This document shows, piece by piece, positions 49,390-58,191 of a stretch of 64,000 nucleotides of DNA (position 1 is the first letter of the stretch; the number at the start of each line of letters is the position of its first letter). Source of the DNA: Pseudoflavonifractor_A sp022772585. Lineage in GTDB: Bacteria; Bacillota; Clostridia; Oscillospirales; Oscillospiraceae. A program made the position numbers and the translations under genes. The notes below the pieces were generated by a model. The model had not been told where the DNA came from and did no database searches. It saw only the letters and a program-made list of their open reading frames with translations. Location: NCBI RefSeq assembly GCF_052065415.1, contig NZ_JBQHUB010000014.1:1-64000 (forward strand), given 5' to 3'.

Positions 49390-51246
<1,857 letters not shown>

Positions 51247-51258
51247 TCGACAGCAATG

Positions 51259-51350
51259 AATTGACAATTGACCGTCGAGGACGGGGGTCACGGCCTGCTC
51301 CGGGCTCCCGTCCTTCGTCCCGTCCGCGGCGGGTCCGTCAGTTGTCAATT
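51259..51350. repeat. Inverted repeat in the dnaK-dnaJ gap
   Basis: AATTGACAATTGAC (51259-51272) pairs with 51337-51350 with one mismatch, enclosing a second stem, GGACGGG (51279-51285) with CCCGTCC (51307-51313). It fills the 135-nt gap between dnaK and dnaJ and forms a two-tier hairpin of about 92 nt. It could be an mRNA processing site that lowers dnaJ relative to dnaK, or a decayed miniature mobile element. Confidence 0.55.
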
Positions 51351-51381
51351 TTCCTTGTCCATTTGATTCGAGGTGAGCAAT

Positions 51382-52548
51382 ATGCCTGAACAGAAAAGAG
51401 ATTTTTACGAGGTGCTTGGCGTCAGCAAGGGCGCTTCGGATGAAGAGCTGAAGAAAGCCTACCGCAAGCTGGCCAAGAAATACCACCCCGACCTGAATCC
51501 CGGCGACAAGGAGGCCGAAGCCAAGTTCAAGGAGGTCAACGAGGCCTACGAGATCCTCTCCGACAAGGAGAAGCGCGCCCGTTACGACCAGTTCGGCCAC
51601 GCAGGCGTGGATCCCAACTACAACCCGGGCGGCGGCTTCGGCGGCTTTGGCGGCGCCGATTTCGGCGATATCGACCTGGGCGACCTCTTCGGCTCCTTCT
51701 TCGGCGGCGGCTTCGGCGGCGGAGGCGGCGGCTCCCGCCGCAGCGGTCCCGTAAAGGGCGATACCCTGCGTTCCTCGGTCTCCATCAGCTTTGAGGAGGC
51801 CGCCTTCGGCTGCGAGAAGGAGATCAGCCTGACCCGCAGCGAGGCGTGCGACGACTGCAAGGGCACCGGCTGCGCTCCCGGCACCACCGCCGAGATCTGC
51901 CCCGACTGCCGGGGCAGCGGCGTGGTACGCATCCAGCGGGGCGGCGGGGCCTTCTCCTTCGCCACCACCGCCCAGTGCCCCAAGTGCGGCGGCACCGGCA
52001 AGATCATCCACACCCCCTGCAAGAGCTGCGGCGGCTCGGGCAGCGTCCGCCGCCAGCGGAAGATCACCGTCAAGATCCCCGCCGGCATCGACAACGGCCA
52101 GGTCATCTCCCTCCGGGGCCAGGGCGGCGCAGGCAGAAACGGCGGTCCCGCCGGCGACCTGATCATCAGCGTCACCGTGCGTCCCCATCCCCAGTTCAAG
52201 CGGGACGGCGTCCACGTCTATCTGGACCAGAAGGTCTCCTTCCTCCAGGCCGCGCTGGGCGCGGAGTTGGAGATCCCCACCATCGACGGCAAGGTCAAGT
52301 GGAACCTGCCTGAGGGCACCCAGCCCGGCGCCACCTTCCGTCTGAAGGGCAAGGGCATCCCCAGCGTCAACGGCCGGGGCCGGGGCGACCAGTACATCAC
52401 CGTACTGGTGGACGTGCCCCGGAACCTGACCCACGAGCAGAAGGCTGCCCTGCGCGGCTTCGGCCGGGCCATGGGCGAGCTTCCCGCCGACGATGAGGAG
52501 GAAGAGGGGCTCAAAGGATTTTTTGACAAAATGAAGAAAAAGAAATAA
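51382..52548 (+). CDS. dnaJ: Chaperone DnaJ (Hsp40)
   Basis: This 388-residue co-chaperone has the J domain with H-P-D in KYHPDLNPGD. A very long Gly/Phe-rich region follows (FGGFGGADFGDIDLGDLFGS and repeats of GG, about residues 75-120). The zinc-finger domain has four C-x2-C-x-G-x-G repeats: CDDCKGTG, CPDCRGSG, CPKCGGTG, CKSCGGSG. A C-terminal substrate-binding domain completes it. It delivers substrates to DnaK and triggers ATP hydrolysis. ATG 51382 is preceded by GAGGTGAG; the GTG nine bases upstream overlaps that site. Confidence 0.96.
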   Translation: MPEQKRDFYEVLGVSKGASDEELKKAYRKLAKKYHPDLNPGDKEAEAKFKEVNEAYEILSDKEKRARYDQFGHAGVDPNYNPGGGFGGFGGADFGDIDLGDLFGSFFGGGFGGGGGGSRRSGPVKGDTLRSSVSISFEEAAFGCEKEISLTRSEACDDCKGTGCAPGTTAEICPDCRGSGVVRIQRGGGAFSFATTAQCPKCGGTGKIIHTPCKSCGGSGSVRRQRKITVKIPAGIDNGQVISLRGQGGAGRNGGPAGDLIISVTVRPHPQFKRDGVHVYLDQKVSFLQAALGAELEIPTIDGKVKWNLPEGTQPGATFRLKGKGIPSVNGRGRGDQYITVLVDVPRNLTHEQKAALRGFGRAMGELPADDEEEEGLKGFFDKMKKKK

Positions 52549-52549
52549 A

Positions 52550-52578
52550 ATAAAGGGCGGACATTGTCCGCCCTTTAT
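52550..52578 (+). terminator. Terminator of the heat-shock operon
   Basis: A perfect 13-bp stem (52550-52562 with 52566-52578, arm ATAAAGGGCGGAC) with a 3-nt loop follows the dnaJ stop codon immediately. A second perfect hairpin, 52576-52586 with 52591-52601 (arm TATTGCTATGC), overlaps its 3' end. Confidence 0.85.
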
Positions 52579-52655
52579 TGCTATGCAACAGCATAGCAAT
52601 AACATAAAATGCACCAATTCCTCGCCCCTGTGGGGCAACCGGAATAGATGCGCAG

Positions 52656-52715
52656 AACCTTCATGCGTCCACGTGGTTTTGTATTTCCCGCGGCGCGTAC
52701 AGACACATGAAGGTT
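52656..52715. repeat. 60-bp inverted-repeat element
   Basis: AACCTTCATG (52656-52665) and CATGAAGGTT (52706-52715) are perfect inverted arms around 40 bp. The centre holds a partly symmetrical GC stretch (CCGCGGCG). It lies in the 200-nt gap before the glycosyltransferase gene, where no gene was seen. It may be a small palindromic repeat or a regulatory hairpin of that gene's leader. Confidence 0.45.
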
Positions 52716-52749
52716 TTGCCCCGATCACATCCCATTCAGGAGGCCCGTT

Positions 52750-54732
52750 ATGGCTGCTGTGCTGTCCTATCTTACCCCCACTCTTCTGCTGCCCATCGCC
52801 CTTGTGGCCGCGCTGCTCTGCTTTTTCGGCCGGTACTGGCAAATCGTCCGGGGACCGGGCAGCGTCCACGAGCATATTCTGCGCCAGTCCGGCCAGGCGG
52901 CTCAATCCGTCTCCAGGCCCCGCTGCACCTTCGCGGGCACATGCCACCCCCTGGAGCGGGCCGACGCGGCGCTCATGCTGCTCCTTACCGCAGTCTATGC
53001 CTGCACCGCCTTTTTCCAGCTGGGTTCCACCACCAACCCCCAATCCTTCCAGGACTTCAGCCAGACCAAAACAGTGGAGCTCCGCCTCTCCCAGCCGGTG
53101 ACCGTCAGCTCCTTCTGGTATTACCCCGGGCTGGGCACCGGAGATTATAATGTGGAAGTCTCCGCCGACGGTGTGACCTGGTCCACCCTTTGGGCCCGTA
53201 AGGACAATGACAACAAGATCACCGGCTACTACTGGGCCGACGCGGCGGATTACGCCCCCAGTTACGCCCTGCCCCAGCACTATGCCGACCTCTTCAAATG
53301 GCTGGAGATCGAGCCGGAGAACAAAACCGAGTTTCAATACCTGCGTATTACCGGCAAGTCCAATAAATCCCCCATGGAGCTGGGGGAGCTGGCCCTGTTC
53401 GACAGTCAGGGGCAGCGTATCGACACAGCTTCCCTGCTGGCCGAGCCCACCGCCCTCTTTGACGAGCAGGACGTCGTGCCTGAAAAGCCCTACTGGACCA
53501 ACTCCACTTATTTTGACGAGATCTATCACGCCCGCACCGCCTACGAGAATATCCGGGGCATCTATCCCTACGAGATCTCCCATCCCCCGCTGGGCAAGCT
53601 GATCCTCAGCCTGGGCATCCGCATGTTCGGCATGACCCCCTTCGGCTGGCGGTTCATGGGCACCCTCTTCGGTGTGCTGATGCTGCCGGTGCTCTACGCC
53701 TTTCTGAAAAACCTTTTTGGCAAGACGGCGGTGGCCTTCTGCGGCACGGCCCTCTTCGCCTTTGACTTCATGCACCTGACTCAGACCCGCATTGCCACCA
53801 TTGACACCTACGGCGTCTTTTTCATCCTGCTGATGTACTACTTTATGTACCGCTACCTGACCCTTCCGGCAGGGACCCCCTTCCGGAAGGGAGCACCCTG
53901 GCTGCTGCTGTCCGGCCTCTTCTGGGGCATCGGCGCAGCCTGCAAGTGGACGGTGATCTACGGCGGGGTGGGCCTTGCGCTGCTCTACTTCATCGGGCTG
54001 TGGTTCAAGCTCCGGGACTGGCCCCGCACCGAGGACGGTACGGGCCGCGCCGTTCCCCTGGGCCCCTGGCTGGCGGCGACGCTGGCCTTCTCAGTGCTCT
54101 GCTTCGTGATCATCCCGGTGTGTATCTACACCCTGTCCTACTGGCCCTACGCCTCGGCCGCCGGGGACACCAGCCTTTCCAATCTGGTGAAGGAGATGTG
54201 GAACAACCAGGTCTATATGCTCACCTACCACCAGGGCGTTCACGATCCCCATCCCTATGAGTCCCGCTGGTACCAGTGGGTGGTGGACGCGCGGCCCATC
54301 CTGTACTATCTGGACTACGAGGTGGGCGAGGGCATGAAGTCCGCCTTCGGCGCTTTCTCCAATCCGGTGGTATGCTGGGGCGGGTTGCTTGCCATCCTGT
54401 CAGTGGCGGTCCAGTTTTTCCGCCGCCGCTGCGGCAAGGCACTCTTCATTCTCATCGCCTATTTCTCCCAGCTGGCCCCCTGGTTCGCCATCGGTCGCAC
54501 CACCTTTGAGTATCACTACTTCCCCTCCATCCTCTTCCTGTGCTTTGCCCTGGCCTATGTGTTCAACGACCTCTTCGAGATGGGTCCGCCCCGGGCCCGG
54601 CGGCAGGTCTACGCCCTGACCGGCTGCGCTGCGGTCCTGTACGCCGCCTTCTATCCCGTGCTCACCGGCCTGGCGGTGCCCCGGTGGTACACCACCAACC
54701 TACTCCAGTGGCTCCCCTCCTGGCCCTTCTGA
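52750..54732 (+). CDS. Family 39 glycosyltransferase (PMT-like) with a discoidin-like insert
   Basis: This 660-residue membrane protein is a polyprenyl-phosphate-mannose protein-mannosyltransferase-like enzyme. Two helices at the N-terminus (about 8-27 and 78-95) flank a short loop. Then an outward-facing domain (about 96-240) resembles F5/8 type C (discoidin) carbohydrate-binding modules: LRLSQPVTVSSFWYYPGLGT, YNVEVSADGVTWSTLW and FQYLRITGKSNKSPMELGEL. The catalytic acidic motif is STYFDEIYHARTAYENI (Asp-Glu near residue 256), with HPPLGKLILSLGIRMFGMTP after it and about eight further helices. It would glycosylate exported proteins or wall polymers. AGGAGG precedes ATG. Confidence 0.87.
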   Translation: MAAVLSYLTPTLLLPIALVAALLCFFGRYWQIVRGPGSVHEHILRQSGQAAQSVSRPRCTFAGTCHPLERADAALMLLLTAVYACTAFFQLGSTTNPQSFQDFSQTKTVELRLSQPVTVSSFWYYPGLGTGDYNVEVSADGVTWSTLWARKDNDNKITGYYWADAADYAPSYALPQHYADLFKWLEIEPENKTEFQYLRITGKSNKSPMELGELALFDSQGQRIDTASLLAEPTALFDEQDVVPEKPYWTNSTYFDEIYHARTAYENIRGIYPYEISHPPLGKLILSLGIRMFGMTPFGWRFMGTLFGVLMLPVLYAFLKNLFGKTAVAFCGTALFAFDFMHLTQTRIATIDTYGVFFILLMYYFMYRYLTLPAGTPFRKGAPWLLLSGLFWGIGAACKWTVIYGGVGLALLYFIGLWFKLRDWPRTEDGTGRAVPLGPWLAATLAFSVLCFVIIPVCIYTLSYWPYASAAGDTSLSNLVKEMWNNQVYMLTYHQGVHDPHPYESRWYQWVVDARPILYYLDYEVGEGMKSAFGAFSNPVVCWGGLLAILSVAVQFFRRRCGKALFILIAYFSQLAPWFAIGRTTFEYHYFPSILFLCFALAYVFNDLFEMGPPRARRQVYALTGCAAVLYAAFYPVLTGLAVPRWYTTNLLQWLPSWPF

Positions 54733-54774
54733 TCTTGACCTCTTTTGAACTTTCTTGATTACAGGAGCAGCATC

Positions 54775-55569
54775 ATGTATTACACCGATTATCACACCCA
54801 CACCATCCTCTCCCCCGACGGCCACGCTCCCCTGGAGGACATGGCCGCCACCGCCGTGGAGGCCGGACTGTCCGAGCTGTGCGTCACCGACCACTACGAC
54901 CGCATCCTGGAGCACGGCGGCTTCGCCCCCGACTATGACTGGGGCCCCGCGCTGGAGCAGTTCCGCGCCGCCCGGGCCCGGTTCGAGGGCAGGCTCGTCC
55001 TCCGTCTGGGCGTGGAGTACGGCAGCGCCCCCTTTGACCCGGATTACGCCCGTCGGATGCTCTCCCTGCCCGAGCTGGACTTCGTCATCGGCTCCCTTCA
55101 CAACATGAGCCCCCAGCGGGGCGGCGAGGACTTTTACTTCCTCACCTACGACCGGCCCGAGACCTGCTATGCCGCCCTGGACGACTACTTCGCCTCCATG
55201 GAGCGCCTGGCGGAGCTGCCCGAGACCTTCGACGTGCTGGGCCATGTGATCTACCCCCTGCGCTATATGCCCGAGACCATCTCTCTGGAGCGGTATATGG
55301 AGCAGATCGACGCCATTCTCAAGCGCGTGGCCGAGAGCGGCCGGGGCATGGAGGTCAACACTTACTGCGGCAAGACTATTGCCCCCTGGGCCCCCATCCT
55401 GGAGCGGTTCCGCGCCCACGGCGGCGAGCTAATCACCATCGGCTCCGACGCCCACTTCCCCGGGCGGGTGGGCCTGGGCGTCCCGGCGGCCTGCGACCTG
55501 CTGAAGGTCTGCGGCTTCCGGTATGTAGCCGTCTATGAAAAACACCGTCCCAAACTGATGGCGCTGTAA
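54775..55569 (+). CDS. Histidinol-phosphatase-type PHP-domain protein
   Basis: This 264-residue protein has the PHP metal-binding pattern: DYHTHTILSPDGHAPLEDMA (H-x-H), VTDHYDRILEHGG, an early glutamate in LRLGVEYGSA, SLHNMSP and the C-terminal GSDAHFPGRVGLG. HisK-type histidinol phosphatases (histidine synthesis, last but one step) share this layout. No other his gene is present in the window, so another phosphoester substrate is possible. ATG 54775 has AGGAG 9 nt upstream. It follows the glycosyltransferase gene by 42 nt. Confidence 0.9.
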   Translation: MYYTDYHTHTILSPDGHAPLEDMAATAVEAGLSELCVTDHYDRILEHGGFAPDYDWGPALEQFRAARARFEGRLVLRLGVEYGSAPFDPDYARRMLSLPELDFVIGSLHNMSPQRGGEDFYFLTYDRPETCYAALDDYFASMERLAELPETFDVLGHVIYPLRYMPETISLERYMEQIDAILKRVAESGRGMEVNTYCGKTIAPWAPILERFRAHGGELITIGSDAHFPGRVGLGVPAACDLLKVCGFRYVAVYEKHRPKLMAL

Positions 55570-55621
55570 GGCGCCCCCACTCCCGTCCACTTTCATTTCT
55601 ATTGTTTTTGGAGGTATTGCA

Positions 55622-56059
55622 ATGAAGATCTCTCTGGGCTGTGACCACGGCGGATTCGCCATGAAGGAGCACATCAAGACCTGGCTGGAGGGCCACGGCT
55701 ATCAGGTGGAGGATTGCGGCTGCTATTCCACCGACAGCGTGGACTACCCCATCTACGGCAAGGCCGCCGCCGAGGCGGTGGCCTCCGGCGCGTGCCAGCG
55801 GGGCATCGTGGTGTGCACCACCGGCATCGGCATCTCCATCTCGGCCAACAAGGTCAAGGGCATCCGCTGCGCGCTGTGCCATGAGCCCCTCTCCGCCGAG
55901 ATGACCCGCCGCCACAACGACGCCAACATGCTGGCCATCGGCGGCGGCATGATCGGCCCCAACATGGCCGACCGGATCGTGGAGGCCTTCCTCACCACCG
56001 AGTTCGAGGGCGGCCGTCACCAGCGCCGTGTGGACCTGATCTCCGATATCGAGGGCTGA
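55622..56059 (+). CDS. rpiB: Ribose 5-phosphate isomerase B
   Basis: This 145-residue enzyme interconverts ribose-5-phosphate and ribulose-5-phosphate. It matches RpiB/LacAB: MKISLGCDHGGFAMKEHIKT (phosphate-binding DHGG), DYPIYGKAAAEAVASG, the catalytic region IVVCTTGIGISISANKVKGI (Cys near residue 65) and SAEMTRRHNDANMLAIGG. Arg-His in TRRHND should hold the phosphate. GGAGG lies about 8 nt before ATG. The preceding PHP gene is 52 nt upstream; a palindromic terminator follows. Confidence 0.94.
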   Translation: MKISLGCDHGGFAMKEHIKTWLEGHGYQVEDCGCYSTDSVDYPIYGKAAAEAVASGACQRGIVVCTTGIGISISANKVKGIRCALCHEPLSAEMTRRHNDANMLAIGGGMIGPNMADRIVEAFLTTEFEGGRHQRRVDLISDIEG

Positions 56060-56079
56060 GCCCGGCGCCCCCTGTAATC

Positions 56080-56113
56080 AAAAGACCTCCTGCCCGCGGG
56101 CAGGAGGTCTTTT
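56080..56113. terminator. Bidirectional palindromic terminator
   Basis: A near-complete 34-bp palindrome (56080-56095 with 56098-56113, arm AAAAGACCTCCTGCCC) separates the convergent rpiB and YjdF genes. A and T tracts at both ends suit termination in either direction. Confidence 0.88.
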
Positions 56114-56131
56114 CGTGTTTTTACGGGGCCG

Positions 56132-56551
56132 TCATCTGCCCCGGTGCTTTTCCTTCCGTTTCTGCTGCCGGAGCGCAAAGCGCCGCTGCGCTTCCGCTTC
56201 CCGCCGCTCCCGGGTGAGTATCTTCCGCTCAGTCTTGTTCTGCTCCTGCTGGAGCTTCAGCGCCTGCTGCGCCTTTGTCCCGACGCCCTTTTCCTCCGTG
56301 GCCTTTCGGATCTGCTTCTGCAGCCGTTTGGGATTGATCTTCCGCTGGACGCTCCCGGCCCCTTCCATGGCCGGGCTGAGTACGAGTCGGTCGTAATTTT
56401 TCAGAAAAAACGCGTATACTTCATAGTCCCTGGGCTCCGCGCCGAAGGTGATTTTGCAGACCTCATACCTTCCGCCGGATTCCCGCTCATAGAGCGCGAT
56501 CCAGAAGGGCTCCTCAAAGAGAACGGATAGACGGGAACAGGAATCCAACAT
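56132..56551 (-). CDS. yjdF: YjdF family protein (DUF2992)
   Basis: This 139-residue protein matches YjdF: the N-terminal half has LSVLFEEPFWIALYERESGG, YEVCKITFGAEPRDYEVYAF and FFLKNYDRLVLSP. The C-terminal half is highly basic and helical (INPKRLQKQIRKATEEKGVG, then KILTRERREAEAQRRFALRQ), as in the family. Its function is unknown, but its genes are controlled by the yjdF riboswitch, which binds azaaromatic compounds in other Firmicutes. A matching leader lies upstream here. AAGGAGG precedes ATG. Confidence 0.88.
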   Translation of the reverse strand: MLDSCSRLSVLFEEPFWIALYERESGGRYEVCKITFGAEPRDYEVYAFFLKNYDRLVLSPAMEGAGSVQRKINPKRLQKQIRKATEEKGVGTKAQQALKLQQEQNKTERKILTRERREAEAQRRFALRQQKRKEKHRGR

Positions 56552-56581
56552 GGCAATTTCCTCCTTAAAACGCTGGACAAA

Positions 56582-56669
56582 GGCAAGGAACGGACAACCT
56601 AAGGAGGCAGGTTACTGATACCTTCCGGTACTCCCGGACTACCAACCGGGATGTGTTTTTATCCTTGCC
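56582..56669 (-). promoter_or_regulatory. Probable yjdF riboswitch
   Basis: In the YjdF gene leader the arms GGCAAGGA and TCCTTGCC (56662-56669 with 56582-56589) close an 88-nt element with internal hairpins, ending 31 nt before the YjdF start codon. The internal GC stem (CCCGGTTGGTAGTCCGGG type, 56629-56651) and AAGGTATCAGTAACCT block lie inside. Position, size and the gene controlled fit the yjdF motif; the consensus was not checked base by base. Confidence 0.6.
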
Positions 56670-56719
56670 GTGCTTCTTCTCTTACAGGACTCCGATCTCT
56701 GTTTCACCCCGCTTCCGGC

Positions 56720-57910
56720 TCAGCCGCCCAGGGTCAGACCGTCCCCATCCCGGGCCAGGCCGTCCTTTTCCAGCATCTGCTCCAGGACCTGCACGTCGGT
56801 GGTGATGTCCATGGCGGTGCCCTCGAAGAGCTTGTCAAGCTGCTTCTCGAAGCCCTCCACCACCTTGTCCATCATACCCTCGATGCGCTCCTTGGCGGCG
56901 GTGATGTTTTTCCCCTCTACCCCCTGCTCCTCCATCTGGGCGTAGGAGTTGAGGATTTTCAGCGTAGTGGGGAGATAATAGTTGAGAAAGCTGCGGAGCT
57001 GTCCGCCCTTCTCCGGGTTCTTTTTCTGATAGGCAAAGATCTTGCGGGTGATCTCCTCGATCCGGTCGATCTTGCGGCTCATCTCCGCGTCCTCGATGGC
57101 ATCGTTCACCGCACGGATCTGGGCCAGGATGCGGTCATCCTCCGACCGCTCCTCCTGCCTGGTGCCCTCCGGCTCGGGCCGGACCGGCTCCCGGATCCCC
57201 TCGCCGCTCAGGTGCAGGCGGCCGGTGCTCATATCCAGATATCCGGTGGGCAGGATGCCCTCGTCCAGCATCTCCTGCAGGTCGTCGCAGGCGGTGTGGA
57301 CCGGCACCGGCATGGCCTGGGCCAGGGTCTCCACCGCGATGGACTCCTGTGTGCCGATGAGGGCCAGGTACTTGCGGAAGCGCCGGGCTTTTTTGCCCCG
57401 GGCCAGGCCGGCCAGCAGCAGCACCACGCCCGCGCCGCAGAAGCCCAGAGGGAAGAAGATATCCTCCAGATAATAAAGGGGATTTCCGCCCCAGCTCAGC
57501 GACTGGATCGCGCTGAAAACACCGCTGGCCGCCCCCATGCCAAAAATAGCGGCCATGATGCTGCCGCCGATGACCATGCCCCGGCCCCGGCTGCGTTTGA
57601 GCTGCTCCTTGACCACCGGGCGGCGGCGGACCGTCTTTCCGGTCTCCGGACGCACCGCCGTTCCCTGGGTACCGGGACGGACCGGCTCCCGCCGCCTGAC
57701 GGTACGCACTCCCTGGGTCCCCGGCTCCCGCGCCGCCGTCTGGACGCGGGGCGCGTCCCCGCTCCTCTCCTGCCGGTCCCCCTCGGTCAGCTTGCGGAAG
57801 AGCAGGAACAGGCCCACCGGCCAGAACACGCTCAGCGCCACGATCACCAGGATCCAGGAGAGGATCTCATTGTTCTGCTTTTCGTCAGGTCCACGATCAT
57901 AGCCAGCCAT
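56720..57910 (-). CDS. XpaC-family (5-bromo-4-chloroindolyl phosphate hydrolysis) protein
   Basis: This 396-residue protein has three probable membrane helices: ILSWILVIVALSVFWPVGLF (about residues 16-36), MVIGGSIMAAIFGMGAASGV (about 112-131) and LEDIFFPLGFCGAGVVLLLA (about 148-167). Between the first two lies an Arg/Pro-rich disordered stretch. The cytoplasmic part begins with a winged-helix-like segment (VETLAQAMPVPVHTACDDLQ). It ends in the XpaC core with LRSFLNYYLPTTLKILNSYA, a long helix, and MMDKVVEGFEKQLDKLFEG. XpaC-type proteins have no settled biochemical function; relatives sit in toxic-anion (tellurite) resistance loci with TelA, which is not seen here. Confidence 0.85.
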   Translation of the reverse strand: MAGYDRGPDEKQNNEILSWILVIVALSVFWPVGLFLLFRKLTEGDRQERSGDAPRVQTAAREPGTQGVRTVRRREPVRPGTQGTAVRPETGKTVRRRPVVKEQLKRSRGRGMVIGGSIMAAIFGMGAASGVFSAIQSLSWGGNPLYYLEDIFFPLGFCGAGVVLLLAGLARGKKARRFRKYLALIGTQESIAVETLAQAMPVPVHTACDDLQEMLDEGILPTGYLDMSTGRLHLSGEGIREPVRPEPEGTRQEERSEDDRILAQIRAVNDAIEDAEMSRKIDRIEEITRKIFAYQKKNPEKGGQLRSFLNYYLPTTLKILNSYAQMEEQGVEGKNITAAKERIEGMMDKVVEGFEKQLDKLFEGTAMDITTDVQVLEQMLEKDGLARDGDGLTLGG

Positions 57911-58117
57911 AGCCGGGAACCTCCCTGTCTTGATATCGGTACCATTCTAACACGGCACCTTTAAAGATTCGATGGAGTTTCTCTTTAAATTTCTTTAAGA
58001 ATCCCCATCCGCCGCTCCCGGCATGCCCGGTGCGGTATAATTCCCATTTTAAGTTATCATACATCAAAGTGCACAGAATGTAAAGCAAACTCCCCCCGGT
58101 ATGTAACCGATCTGTAA
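57911..58117. other. Intergenic region between XpaC and VanW genes
   Basis: This divergent gap holds short T-rich and A-rich stretches and a perfect TATAAT near 58033, with no partner -35 box on the plus strand. No gene or strong hairpin was seen. Confidence 0.4.
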
Positions 58118-58146
58118 TTGCTTTTTCACGCGAATCCCCCTATAAT
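58118..58146 (+). promoter_or_regulatory. Promoter of the VanW gene
   Basis: TTGCTT (58118-58123) and a perfect TATAAT (58141-58146) are spaced 17 bp. The start codon is 46 nt downstream. Confidence 0.75.
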
Positions 58147-58191
58147 GGAGGACGTATCCGTTACCCTATCTGAGCATTGGAGTTGATCTGT

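Noticed and set aside
54775..55569. Firm assignment as histidine-biosynthesis HisK
   Set aside because: The PHP motifs fit, but no other histidine gene is present in the window, so only the domain-level call is made.
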